Assembly (NCBI GenBank): GCA_031551765.1 | Contig: JAVBNC010000009.1 | Location: 1-62,525, forward strand | Direction of reading: 5' to 3' | DNA: 62,525 nt | DNA from: JAVBNC01 sp031551765 | GTDB taxonomy: Bacteria; Desulfobacterota; Desulfovibrionia; Desulfovibrionales; Desulfovibrionaceae | In this document: one piece after another, positions 26,202 to 34,839 of the stretch | Layout: each line of letters begins with the position of its first letter | How positions within the stretch are numbered: the first letter of the stretch is position 1 | Notes under the pieces: model-generated | Database searches by the model: none | The model's input: only the letters and a program-made list of their open reading frames with translations | Told to the model about the DNA's origin: nothing | Program-made: the position numbers and the translations under genes

Positions 26202-27095
26202 CTACTTCGCGCCGGGAATGGCGTCCGGGAAGAAGAGCTGCTTGCCTTCCAGCTTGTAGCGGGCAATGCATTCCTGCCCGCGCTTGGAAACAAGCCATTC
26301 CGCGAACTTGGTGGCCGGGCCTGTTTTGGCGGAAGGGTGCTTTTGGGGGTTCACCGGGATGACCCCGTAGGGGTTGAACAGGCCCGTATCGCCTTCCAGC
26401 ACGATTTCCAGCGCGATGGGCGGCTTTTTGCCGAACTTCTGCTGGATAAAGGTGCCCCGGTCGGAAAGGGTGTAACCCTGCTTTTCCTCCGCCATGAGCA
26501 AGGTTTTGCCCATGCCCTGGCCTATGCTCAGGTACCAGGGGCCTTGCGGCACTTCATAGCTGACGGTGACGTCTTTGCCGCCCTTTTTCATGGTCTGGCT
26601 GCTTTTGGCCAGGGGCAGGCCGGTCTTTTTCCACAGCTCAAGCTCTTTGGCGTGGGTGCCGCTGTCGTCGCCGCGCGAAATGAAGGGCGCCTTTTTAGCC
26701 GCGATGCGCTTCAGCGCTTCCAGCACGCTCTTCTGGCCTTTGACGCCCGCCGGGTCCTTGGCGGGCCCCAGCAGCACAAAGTCGTTGTGCATCACTTCGT
26801 AACGCTTGGTGCCGTAGCCGTCGGCCACGAACTTCTTTTCCCGCTCCGGGTCGTGCACGAAAATAACGTCCACGTTGCCGTCCACTCCGTCGCGGATGGC
26901 CGCGCCGGTGCCTTTGGCAATGACCATGACCTCAATGCCCGTGTCTTTTTTGAATTCAGGCAACAGCGTGTCCAGCAGGCCCGAATCACGGGTGCTGGTG
27001 GTGGTGGACATCTTGATGCTTTCCGCCGCGCAGGCAAAGGGCGCGGACACAGCCAGGGCCGCGATGACAAGTCCGGCGATGAAGAGTCGTTTCAT
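26202..27095 (-). CDS. tupA: tungstate-binding protein TupA
   Basis: The 297-residue periplasmic protein starts with a clear signal peptide (MKRLFIAGLVIAALAV, cleavage near FACAAES). The oxyanion site motif STTTSTRDSGLLD follows directly, and FISRGDDSGTHAKELELW lies in the middle; both are hallmark TupA features distinguishing it from molybdate-binding ModA. The start at 27095 has AGGAG; a 14-codon upstream extension is unlikely. With TupB and TupC it gives high-affinity tungstate uptake for the aldehyde oxidoreductase encoded divergently. Confidence 0.93.
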   Translation of the reverse strand: MKRLFIAGLVIAALAVSAPFACAAESIKMSTTTSTRDSGLLDTLLPEFKKDTGIEVMVIAKGTGAAIRDGVDGNVDVIFVHDPEREKKFVADGYGTKRYEVMHNDFVLLGPAKDPAGVKGQKSVLEALKRIAAKKAPFISRGDDSGTHAKELELWKKTGLPLAKSSQTMKKGGKDVTVSYEVPQGPWYLSIGQGMGKTLLMAEEKQGYTLSDRGTFIQQKFGKKPPIALEIVLEGDTGLFNPYGVIPVNPQKHPSAKTGPATKFAEWLVSKRGQECIARYKLEGKQLFFPDAIPGAK

Positions 27096-27251
27096 GGCGC
27101 ATACTCCTGGGATACGTAGAAGTGGTCTGATTTCCACATCCGGGACGGCAAAACGGCGGAGGAGAGAATGTTACTGTGCCACACTATCCCATGCCGCACA
27201 ATCTCCCCCGCGTCGCTTCCATTTTTGTTGTTCCCCCGGTACTCTCCGGTC

Positions 27252-27845
27252 ATGAACGACGCCACAGCCGCCGTCCGCGCGCTGCATATTCCCGACGCGG
27301 GGTCGGGCTGGAGCCTGATCATGCAGTCCGGGGCCATTCTGCCCTGTATGACGGGCATCCCCCTGGAACGCCTTTTGCTGAAGGAATTCGCGCTTCCCGT
27401 TGCGAAGCTCGCGAAAATCGACGTGCTTCTTCTGGACGGCAAGCCCGTGGACGCGCCCAAAACCACGCTGGTTCCCGCGCATTCCCGGCTGGCTCTGGCC
27501 GCCGGTCTGCCCGGCATTGCCGGGCTGGCCATGAAAAGCGGCAGCGCTGTCAGGGGGCTGCGGCCGGGCATTACTCACAGGCAGGCGGAAGACGCCGCGC
27601 CGGAACCGCGCCGCGCCCGGATAGAGCTGGCGCTGTTCAGCCTGGCCCTGCCGCTTCTGGCCGGGCACTTCCTGCGGCGCGGGGTGCTGGTGGCGGCGGG
27701 CCGCGTGTTGCCGTACCTGCGCCCTGCCATCACCCAACGCTGTATCCTTGACGGGCGCCCCGTGAGCCGCGAAGAAGCCGTGGCGCAACTGGACGCGCTG
27801 CCGGAAAACGCCCTTGTGGAACTTACCGCCGAGCTTGAAGAATAA
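27252..27845 (+). CDS. uncharacterised protein beside tup/aor
   Basis: This 197-residue protein was not recognised. It shows an N-terminal soluble part (LMQSGAILPCMTGIPLERLL, then VLLLDGKPVDAPKTTLVPA), a repeated-glycine middle, and a hydrophobic segment LALFSLALPLLAGHFLRRGV around residue 130. The sequence has no cofactor motif. It is divergent from tupA and 144 bp upstream of aor on the same strand, so a role in tungsten handling or AOR maturation is possible but only positional. The ATG has a weak ribosome site. Confidence 0.6.
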   Translation: MNDATAAVRALHIPDAGSGWSLIMQSGAILPCMTGIPLERLLLKEFALPVAKLAKIDVLLLDGKPVDAPKTTLVPAHSRLALAAGLPGIAGLAMKSGSAVRGLRPGITHRQAEDAAPEPRRARIELALFSLALPLLAGHFLRRGVLVAAGRVLPYLRPAITQRCILDGRPVSREEAVAQLDALPENALVELTAELEE

Positions 27846-27885
27846 GATTTCCTCCCTTGCCGCGCCGGGCGCGCATACTTGCTTA

Positions 27886-27915
27886 TTGACGCGTCATCGC
27901 CTCAGGCAGTAAAGT
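27886..27915 (+). promoter_or_regulatory. candidate promoter of the aor operon
   Basis: TTGACG and TAAAGT are spaced by 18 bases, 75 bases before the aor ATG. Confidence 0.45.
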
Positions 27916-27989
27916 AATTCATTATCGGCAAGCTTTTTCTCACGTGCTGTGCATGCCGGGTTCACCCACCCCAACGCAGGAGCATCCCC

Positions 27990-29735
27990 ATGCCCATGTT
28001 CAAATTTCTCCGCGTGAATATGGAAACCAGAGCGTGCGCGTTTGAAGACATTCCCGCCCAATACGCGGGCATGGGCGGGCGCGGGCTAACCTCCGCCATA
28101 GTGGCCGCCGAGGTGGACCCCACCTGTACGCCGCTGGGGCCGCACAACAAGCTGGTTTTTGCGCCGGGCCTGCTGGGCGCCACCAACAGCCCCAACTCCA
28201 ACCGCATTTCCGTGGGCTGCAAAAGCCCGATGACCCAGGGCATCAAGGAATCCAACTCCGGCGGCGTGCCCGGCGGGGAACTGGCCAAAATGGGCATTCT
28301 GGCCGTCATCGTCGAAAATATGGCCCCGGAAGGCGACTGGTACCAGCTTGAGCTGACCAAAGACAGCGCGAAACTGGTGCCTTCCACTGTGGCCGGGCTG
28401 GACAACTATGACTCCGTCGCCAAACTCGTTGGGCAGTATGGCGAAGATTGCAGCTACATCACCATAGGCCGGGCCGGGGAGTTCAAGCTCACCGCCGCCA
28501 GCATCGCGTTCACCGACCGGGAACTGCGCCCTTCCCGCCATGCCGGGCGCGGCGGCGTGGGCGCTGTCATGGGGTCCAAAGGACTCAAGGCCATTATTGT
28601 GAACCCGGAAGGCGGGCAACAATACCCCCTGGCCGACGCGGAAGCCTTTAAAGCCGCGGCCAAACGTTTTTCCAACGCCCTCATGAGCCACCCCGTCTGC
28701 GGCAAGGGCCTGGCCGACTACGGCACGGCCGTGCTCATCAATATTCTGCACGAAGCCGGGGGACTGCCCACGCGCAACTTCCAGACCGGGCGTTTTGAGG
28801 GGCACGAGAAGGTTTCCGGCGAGACCATGCACCAGCTCACCAAGGAACGTGGCGGCGAAGGCCGGGTGGCACACGGCTGCATGAAGGGCTGTATCATGCG
28901 CTGCAGCGGCCTGTACCCGGAACTGGACGGCAAGCTCGCCGGCAAGTGGCCGGAGTATGAAACCATCTGGTCTTTCGGCCCCAACTGCGGCATTGACGAC
29001 TTGGACCTTATCGCCAAATTCGACAAAATTTGCGACGACGTGGGCGTGGACACCATTGACGTGGGCGCGGCCCTGGCCGTGGCCATGGAAGGCGGGGTGC
29101 TGCCTTTCGGCGACGGCCCCGGCGCGCTGGACATTATGCGGCAGATCAGCAAAGGCACGCCGCTGGGCCGCATTATCGGCTGCGGCACCGCCGCCACCGG
29201 GCAGGTTTTCGGCGTGCGCCGCGTGCCCACGGTCAAGGGCCAGGCCCTGCCCGCTTATGACCCGCGCGCGGTGAAAGGCATTGGCGTGACCTACGCCACC
29301 ACGCCCATGGGAGCGGACCACACCGCCGGGTACGCGGTGACGGCCAACATTCTGGGCATAGGCGGCAGCGTGGACCCGCTGAAGGCCGAAGGCCAGATCG
29401 CGCTCTCCCGCAACCTGCAAATCGCCACGGCTTCCGTGGACGCCACGGGCCTGTGCCTCTTTGTGGCCTTTGCCGTGCTGGACATTCCGGACGCTCTCGT
29501 CGCCATTGTGGATATGCTCAACGCCAAGTTCGGCCTCAAACTGACCACGGACGACGTGGTGACGCTGGGGCAGCGCATTCTGAGCACGGAAATAGACTTC
29601 AACCGCCGGGCGGGCATTACCCAGGCGGCGGACAAGCTGCCGGACTTTTTCAGCGACGAGGCGCTGCCCCCGCATGGCACCAAGTTCGACATCTCGCAGG
29701 ACGAGCTGAAGACCGTGTTCGACTGGAAGCAATAG
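27990..29735 (+). CDS. aor: tungsten-dependent aldehyde:ferredoxin oxidoreductase
   Basis: The 581-residue protein is a cytoplasmic AOR. It oxidises aldehydes to carboxylic acids with ferredoxin, using a tungsten bis-pyranopterin and one 4Fe-4S cluster. The pterin/cluster region GMGGRGLTS is at the N-terminus, the cluster cysteines lie in CMKGCIMRC near residue 298 and in the late GLCLF, and SNSPNSNRISVG-like NSPNSNRISVGCKSP and HAGRGGVGAVMGSKGLKA are typical. The length is normal. It heads aor-moaD-thiF, directly beside the tungstate uptake genes, so the metal specificity is well supported by context. Confidence 0.93.
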   Translation: MPMFKFLRVNMETRACAFEDIPAQYAGMGGRGLTSAIVAAEVDPTCTPLGPHNKLVFAPGLLGATNSPNSNRISVGCKSPMTQGIKESNSGGVPGGELAKMGILAVIVENMAPEGDWYQLELTKDSAKLVPSTVAGLDNYDSVAKLVGQYGEDCSYITIGRAGEFKLTAASIAFTDRELRPSRHAGRGGVGAVMGSKGLKAIIVNPEGGQQYPLADAEAFKAAAKRFSNALMSHPVCGKGLADYGTAVLINILHEAGGLPTRNFQTGRFEGHEKVSGETMHQLTKERGGEGRVAHGCMKGCIMRCSGLYPELDGKLAGKWPEYETIWSFGPNCGIDDLDLIAKFDKICDDVGVDTIDVGAALAVAMEGGVLPFGDGPGALDIMRQISKGTPLGRIIGCGTAATGQVFGVRRVPTVKGQALPAYDPRAVKGIGVTYATTPMGADHTAGYAVTANILGIGGSVDPLKAEGQIALSRNLQIATASVDATGLCLFVAFAVLDIPDALVAIVDMLNAKFGLKLTTDDVVTLGQRILSTEIDFNRRAGITQAADKLPDFFSDEALPPHGTKFDISQDELKTVFDWKQ

Positions 29736-29742
29736 AGCCATC

Positions 29743-29979
29743 GTGATCCACGTCAAACTGAGCACGACCCTGCGCGAACACATACCGGGGTACGAGCCCG
29801 TGCAGGGCCTGTACGCCGAACATTCCGAAGCCTTGACAGTGGAAGGCCTGGCCCTGCGGCTGGGCCTTCCTTTGTCTGAAATCAAGGTGGTCATGGTCAA
29901 CGGCAGACGGAGCGCCCTGGACCAGCCCCTGGCCGACAACGACAGAGTGGCCTTTTTTCCGGCCGTGGGGGGCGGCTGA
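29743..29979 (+). CDS. MoaD/ThiS-like sulfur-carrier protein
   Basis: The 78-residue protein is a small ubiquitin-like carrier: it starts MIHVKLSTTLREHI, has DNDRVAFFPAVGGG at the end and so keeps the C-terminal Gly-Gly used for thiocarboxylation. It should deliver sulfur for molybdopterin dithiolene formation, dedicated here to the tungsten pterin of AOR. The start is GTG, seven bases after the aor stop, and the stop overlaps the ATG of the adenylyltransferase, so the three genes are tightly coupled. Confidence 0.85.
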   Translation: MIHVKLSTTLREHIPGYEPVQGLYAEHSEALTVEGLALRLGLPLSEIKVVMVNGRRSALDQPLADNDRVAFFPAVGGG

Positions 29980-30845
29980 TGTCCGCGCCGCCGGATCTGG
30001 CCGCGCGTCTGGCCCCCTTTCTCAAGCAGGAAAAAGCGCCTGGCGACGGGGCGTTCCAGAGCATCAGCCTGCGCGGCCTTGCGCAGGCCGCCGCCATGCT
30101 GGGCCGCTCCGTGCGGGAAAGCATGATTCTCTGCCTGGAGCAGGGCATTTGGCCCGCACGTTTTTGCCGCAACCGGGGCATTTTCAGCGCTCAGGACCAG
30201 GCCGCGCTTTTACGCGCGCACGTGTTCGTGCTCGGCTGCGGCGGCCTGGGCGGGCATGTGGCGTTGTTGCTGGCCCGGCTGGGCGTGGGCCTGCTCAGCG
30301 TGTGCGACGGCGACGTGTTCGAGGAAAGCAACCTTAATCGGCAGCGCCTGTGCCGCGAAGACCGCATCGGTATGAACAAGGCCCATGCGGCGGCGGAGGA
30401 GCTGGCGGCCGTCGCCTCCCACGTTTCCGTCAGAGTGTTCGCCGAACGGGCGGACGCGGCGAACCTGCCCGCCATGCTGGAAGGCGCGCGCATTCTGGTG
30501 GACTGCCTGGACGACATCCCTTCCCGCCGCGCGGCGGAAGCGGCGGCCCGCAATGCGGGCATCCCCTTTGTGCACGGCGCCATAGCCGGTCGGGAAGGGT
30601 TCGCGTTTTGCTCATCCGGGACTGTGGAGGAAAGCGCCCTCGACCGGCTGTACCCGGAAGATCCGGCCAAAGAACACCGGGCTGAGCACCGCCTGGGCGT
30701 TCCCACCCTGACCCCGGCCGTCACCGCCATTCTGCAGTGCGAGTTTGTGTTGCGCGAACTCACCGGAAAGCGCCCGGACCGCCGGGAACTCGCCCTCTGG
30801 CATGTGGACCTGTCCGTGCCGGAGATCGAGGTGTTGGCGCTGTAA
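29979..30845 (+). CDS. ThiF/MoeB/HesA-type adenylyltransferase
   Basis: The 288-residue protein activates the Gly-Gly end of the MoaD-like carrier by adenylation. The nucleotide loop VLGCGGLGGHVA is near residue 85 and the DGDVFEESNLNRQ motif near 108; DCLDDIPSRR is the later metal/substrate strand. No CxxC zinc pairs of MoeB/ThiF are visible, and there is an extra 75-residue N-terminal helical part. Its ATG overlaps the stop of the carrier gene. It belongs to the aor operon. Confidence 0.85.
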   Translation: MSAPPDLAARLAPFLKQEKAPGDGAFQSISLRGLAQAAAMLGRSVRESMILCLEQGIWPARFCRNRGIFSAQDQAALLRAHVFVLGCGGLGGHVALLLARLGVGLLSVCDGDVFEESNLNRQRLCREDRIGMNKAHAAAEELAAVASHVSVRVFAERADAANLPAMLEGARILVDCLDDIPSRRAAEAAARNAGIPFVHGAIAGREGFAFCSSGTVEESALDRLYPEDPAKEHRAEHRLGVPTLTPAVTAILQCEFVLRELTGKRPDRRELALWHVDLSVPEIEVLAL

Positions 30846-30853
30846 AGGCATTA

Positions 30854-30920
30854 TTGCCGAAGCCATCCAAGAACGAGAGCAGGGCAGCGCCCTGCTTCGA
30901 CTCTTCATTGGCTTCGGCAA
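30854..30920. terminator. two-level hairpin between convergent genes
   Basis: An outer 12-bp stem (TTGCCGAAGCCA with TGGCTTCGGCAA) encloses a perfect 8-bp inner stem (AGCAGGGC with GCCCTGCT). It fills the whole gap between the ThiF-like gene and the convergent MoeA fusion gene. Confidence 0.6.
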
Positions 30921-32870
30921 CTATTCTCCCGGAAACTCCCAGACCACTTCCCCGGTTTTTGCCGTGCCGTAGCCGCCCAGGGCCTCCATGGACCTAATGT
31001 ATTCGGGGGACCGCACCACATCCAGCAGCGCTTGCATGCGCGCGTCTTCCCAGTAGCGGGTGGGGATGACCAGGTCGTATTCCTCCACGCCCACGGGCAG
31101 GAAATCCAGCCCCAGGGCGTTGGCGGCGGCCCGCACGCCCAGGCCCGTGGCCACCCTGCCGGACAGCACGGCGGCGGCCACGTTCATGTGGGTGTATTCC
31201 TCGTCCTCGTAGCCTTTGACGGCGTCCGGGTCTATGCCCAGACGGCCGAGATGCCAGTCCAACAGCACCCGTGTGCCGCTGCCGCGCTGCCGGTTGATGA
31301 AGCGGACATCTTCCCGCGCCAGGTCCGCTAGGCCTGCCAGGCCCATGGGGTTGCCCGGCGGCACGATGAGGCCCTGTTCCCTGTCCGCCAGGCGCAGAAG
31401 CATGACCGGGATGCCCCGCAAATGCTCCGCAATGGCGGCGCGGTTGTAGGCGCCGCTTGCCGCGTCCAGCAGGTGGCAGCCGGCCAGGTGGCAGCGCCGG
31501 TTTTTCAGGGCCATGATGCCCCCCAGCGAACCCACGTGCGCGGAAGTAAGGGAGTAGCGCGGGTGGGCGCGGCGCAGGAAGCTGTCCAGCAGATCCAGGG
31601 CGTTGTCGTGGCTGCCTATGGCCAGCAGGGCGCCCTCTATATGCGCTCGGGAACGGATGAGCGTTACCGGCGCTTCCCGCTCGGCGCTGAGTCCCTCTGT
31701 ATTGGCAGGAATGCTGATGATGCCGTCGGCCCGGCTCAGGCTGGTCACCGTGCCGGAACCGCGCGGCAGGGTCACCGCGAACAGGCGCTCGTCCACCCGG
31801 CCCAGCTTCACCCGCACCCGTTCCTCCATGCCCGGCCTGGAGGGAATGGCCTGGTACGGCGTGGCCGCATCCAGGGCGCGTTCCGGCATGCGGCGTTTTT
31901 GCCACAGGGCCAGCAGCGGCTGCCCCAGTTCCTCGAACGCGATGATGGCGGAAACCGGGTAGCCGGGCGTGCCCATTACGGGTTTGCCTCTGACCAGGCC
32001 CAGCGCCGTGGGCTTGCCCGGCATGACGGAAACGCCGTGCACCCAGAGTTCCCCTTGCGCGGCAATGATTTCCGCCGTGTAGTCATGGCTGCCCGCGGAG
32101 GAACCGGCGTTGATGACCACCAGGTCCGCATCGCTTTCCACGGCTTCCAGCAGCGCCTGGCTGATGGCGTCAGGCGCGTCGGGAACGATGTCCGCGACCT
32201 CCGCCTCACCCCCGGCGTCCTCCACCAGGGCCGAAAGAATGAAGGAGTTGAATTCCGGGAGCTTCGCCCCGCTGCGCAGCTGTTCCGGGTCGGCTTCTTC
32301 AAGGGAAACCAGTTCCGAACCGCTGGGAATGATGCGGACCTTGGGCCTTTTGAACACAACGGGGGGGAGCACGCCCGCCGCGGCCATGGCCCCCAGCTCG
32401 TACGGCCCGACCAGGGTTCCCGGCGGCAGCAGCACCTCGGTGGACACCATGTCCTCGCCCATTTTGCGTACGTGCTGCCAGGGGAAGGCGGCTTTTTCAA
32501 TGCGCGCTTCCTTCCCGTCCGGCGAGGCCACAGTGTGCTCGATCATGATGACCGCGTTGGCCTGTTGCGGCAGGGGCTGGCCGGTGTTGATCCAAAAGGC
32601 GTTTTCCCCCAGGCGCAAGGTTCTAGGCCGCTGTTCCGAAGCGCCGAAGGTGTCTTCCGCCCGCACCGCAATGCCGTCCATGGCCGCGCCGTGAAAGGCT
32701 GGGGAAGAAAGCCGGGCCACGGCCGATTCCGCCAAGGTGCGGCCCCGGGCCGCGCGCAGAGGCACGCGTTCATGCCCCAGGGGGGTGCGCGCGGCGGCGT
32801 CCAGCTTTTCCAGCCACAAAGCGCGGGCCGCGTCCAGGGCCATGAGTTTCAGGTAGACTTTGCGTTCCAT
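30921..32870 (-). CDS. MoeA fused to a periplasmic-binding-protein-like domain
   Basis: The 649-residue protein has a full MoeA molybdopterin molybdotransferase part (about residues 1-400: GAAMDGIAVRAEDTFG, IMIEHT, IIPSGSEL, INAGSSAGSHDYT, GTPGYPVSA) followed by a type-2 periplasmic-binding-like domain (about 410-640: AIGSHDNALDLLDSF, GSGTRVLLDWHLGRLGI, ATGLGVRAAANALGLDF). Such fusions are known in anaerobes; the tail may sense the oxyanion or a small effector and steer metal choice. It follows a stand-alone MoeA by 12 bp. With AOR and Tup nearby, insertion of tungsten is the likely job. Confidence 0.88.
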   Translation of the reverse strand: MERKVYLKLMALDAARALWLEKLDAAARTPLGHERVPLRAARGRTLAESAVARLSSPAFHGAAMDGIAVRAEDTFGASEQRPRTLRLGENAFWINTGQPLPQQANAVIMIEHTVASPDGKEARIEKAAFPWQHVRKMGEDMVSTEVLLPPGTLVGPYELGAMAAAGVLPPVVFKRPKVRIIPSGSELVSLEEADPEQLRSGAKLPEFNSFILSALVEDAGGEAEVADIVPDAPDAISQALLEAVESDADLVVINAGSSAGSHDYTAEIIAAQGELWVHGVSVMPGKPTALGLVRGKPVMGTPGYPVSAIIAFEELGQPLLALWQKRRMPERALDAATPYQAIPSRPGMEERVRVKLGRVDERLFAVTLPRGSGTVTSLSRADGIISIPANTEGLSAEREAPVTLIRSRAHIEGALLAIGSHDNALDLLDSFLRRAHPRYSLTSAHVGSLGGIMALKNRRCHLAGCHLLDAASGAYNRAAIAEHLRGIPVMLLRLADREQGLIVPPGNPMGLAGLADLAREDVRFINRQRGSGTRVLLDWHLGRLGIDPDAVKGYEDEEYTHMNVAAAVLSGRVATGLGVRAAANALGLDFLPVGVEEYDLVIPTRYWEDARMQALLDVVRSPEYIRSMEALGGYGTAKTGEVVWEFPGE

Positions 32871-32882
32871 AAGCGCCCCGGG

Positions 32883-34151
32883 TCAGGATAAAAGGTAGGC
32901 GTCAACGATCTGGCCTTGTGAAAGGCCTTCCTGGTCTTCAGGGCAAATGATGAGAGCCTCCGCTTTGACCAGCGTGGAAATAAGGCCGGACGCCCCAAGA
33001 ATGGGGTGGGCGACGGGCGGGGCGTCTTCTTGTTCGGGGTCGCTCAGCGCCACGCGAATATAGTCACGCCTGCCCTGGGCGGAGGCCACGGGCCGCGCCA
33101 GCTCCGCCTTGATCCGGCCGAAGCGGGCTTCCGCTCCGTCCGCCCTGCCGAGCAGCGCGTGGATAAGCGGCACAATGAACACCTGGCCGCAAACCAGCGC
33201 GCTGGAAACATGACCCGGCATGCCCCACAGGGTTTTGCCGCCGCGCCGGGCCAGGATGAGCGGTTTGCCGGGGCTGATGGCCACCCCGTGCGCCAGTATT
33301 TCCACCTGCGGAAAACCGGCAAAGACCCGTAAGGTGTAGTCCCGTCGCCCGGCGGAAGACCCGCCGGAAACCAGCAGCACGTCCGCCCAGTCCAGGGCCG
33401 TTTCCACGGCCGCGCGCAACGCTTGCGGGTCGTCCTTCACCAGCCCGAAAGAGCGGGCTTCCGCACCCGCGTTTTCCGCGAGAGCCGCCAGGGAATGGCT
33501 GTTTACGTCGCGCACCTGCCCCGGTAGCGGCGCGGCTTCCACCGGAATAATCTCGTCGCCCGTGGAGAGAATGGCCACCCTGGGCCGTTGCCGCACTGCG
33601 GCCTGGGTCCGGCCCAAAGCCGCCAGCAGGCCTATTTCCTGCGGGCGGAGCGTTCTGCCAGCGGGAATGAGCAACTGCCCTTTGGCGGCGTCCTCGTCCG
33701 CGGCCACCACGTGATCGCCTGGGGCCAGCGCCCTGGTCAGCTCGACTTGATGTTCCCCGGCGTCGCGCGCGTATTCGAGCATGACCACCGCGTCCGCGCC
33801 CTGGGGCAGCATGCCCCCGGTGCAAATGCGGGCGGTTTGCCCAGGGCCGATTTTCAAGGTGACGGCCTGCCCCACCAGGCATTCGCCCACGCAGTCCAGC
33901 AGGGCGGGCGCGCCTTCCGAAGCCCCGAAAACGTCCCTGGCCCGCACCGCGTACCCGTCCATGGTGGAGCGCGTGAAGCCGGGCAGGTCTTCATCCGCGA
34001 GCAGCGGTTCCGCTAAGGTGCGGCCGAGGCAGCGCGCCAAGTCAAGCTCTTCAGGCGGCAGGGGTTCCGCCGTCCTGACGATGCGCAAGATGGCGTCAAC
34101 AGACTGGAGTTGCAAAAAATCAGGCATGGCGGCACCGTTCCCGTCGTTCAT
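32883..34151 (-). CDS. moeA: molybdopterin molybdotransferase MoeA
   Basis: The 422-residue protein is a complete MoeA. It shows FTRSTMDGYAVRARDVFG, VMLEYARDAGEHQ, ILSTGDEIIPVE, VSGGSSAGRRDY and LWGMPGHVSSALV, in family order. It ligates molybdate or tungstate to activated molybdopterin in the cytoplasm. Two MoeA paralogues in one operon beside tungsten genes suggest one for molybdenum and one for tungsten. The start is uncertain: 34151 (ATG), 34127 (ATG) and 34166 (GTG) are in frame and none has a strong ribosome site. Confidence 0.88.
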   Translation of the reverse strand: MNDGNGAAMPDFLQLQSVDAILRIVRTAEPLPPEELDLARCLGRTLAEPLLADEDLPGFTRSTMDGYAVRARDVFGASEGAPALLDCVGECLVGQAVTLKIGPGQTARICTGGMLPQGADAVVMLEYARDAGEHQVELTRALAPGDHVVAADEDAAKGQLLIPAGRTLRPQEIGLLAALGRTQAAVRQRPRVAILSTGDEIIPVEAAPLPGQVRDVNSHSLAALAENAGAEARSFGLVKDDPQALRAAVETALDWADVLLVSGGSSAGRRDYTLRVFAGFPQVEILAHGVAISPGKPLILARRGGKTLWGMPGHVSSALVCGQVFIVPLIHALLGRADGAEARFGRIKAELARPVASAQGRRDYIRVALSDPEQEDAPPVAHPILGASGLISTLVKAEALIICPEDQEGLSQGQIVDAYLLS

Positions 34152-34489
34152 GTCCGCAAACAGCACCTTCGAATGTATACTCGCAGGGATGCGGACGGCA
34201 AGCGCCGCCTTGACCTTTTGCCTGTTTCAGGAGCAGGTGGAGGAATATTCCATGCAGCAAGGCGATTCTCAGGCGGAGGAGGCCACATGCTTGCCGCGGT
34301 AGCCAAGAAAAGTCCCGGCCACGGGCTCAAGGTTTTGTCCTTCCGCGCCGCGAACGAGCGTTTCGTTCGCATATTCGCGCCCTTTAGCGGGTAGCGGATG
34401 AATCCCGCGACTTTTCCGTAAATATACCGTTGCGCATTGCTGTCCGGCTAAAGCCGAATAAAAAAGTCCAAAATTCCAAGGATTGTGTT
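34152..34489. other. gene-free stretch before the IS4 remnant
   Basis: Nothing convincing is encoded here. Two very short frames on the plus strand have good ribosome sites (ATG at 34252, 16 codons; ATG at 34287, 35 codons, reading MLAAVAKKSPGHGLK) but match nothing recognised. Base composition falls sharply to AT-rich from about 34420 onward, which marks the edge of the foreign segment. Confidence 0.4.
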
Positions 34490-34729
34490 ATGGTGGTTTT
34501 GCATAACATCCCAACACAAAAAGAAATTTTAGACGTGGCTCATCATAATACACTTTTCTCCCAAACGCTATCGTTCATTCCCAGACATGTTTTCCAGAAA
34601 CTTGAACACCGGCACAAAACAGGACGTTCGCCGCGCAGATTCGGCTTCAAGGAACAGTTCGCCGTTCTGGCCTTCATTCAGCTTGCCGCAAGGCGCTCCC
34701 GGCTTAGACGCTCCAACGCGCTGAACTGA
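34490..34729 (+). mobile_element. truncated IS4-family transposase (DUF4372 N-terminus)
   Basis: The frame gives 79 residues that match the N-terminal DUF4372 region of IS4-family transposases: AHHNTLFSQTLSFIPRHVF, then FKEQFAVLAFIQLAARRS. The match stops at about 34700, where the sequence joins a different gene read on the other strand. The catalytic DDE part is missing, so this is a dead stub. AT-rich codons set it off from its neighbours. Confidence 0.75.
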
Positions 34730-34839
34730 AGGGCGCCGTAAAAAAGCTGGCACAACAGCATGATTGCCGTGCCCCCCGCGAGCAGGCCGCGGCGTGTCTC
34801 TTTCAGGCGCGAATCCGGCGTGGCGGTGGTTTCGTTCAT
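34678..34839 (-). pseudogene. sensor-like N-terminal stub cut by the IS4 remnant
   Basis: A 53-residue frame starts with an ATG that overlaps the PP2C stop (ATGA), so it was translated with that gene. It has a basic stretch (SRLKETRRG), one membrane segment (GLLAGGTAIMLLCQLFYGAL) and then the beginning of a periplasmic sensor helix (FSALERLSRERLAAS). The continuation is lost at the junction with the transposase stub near 34690. It looks like the first part of a second membrane sensor (kinase or phosphatase). Confidence 0.55.
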
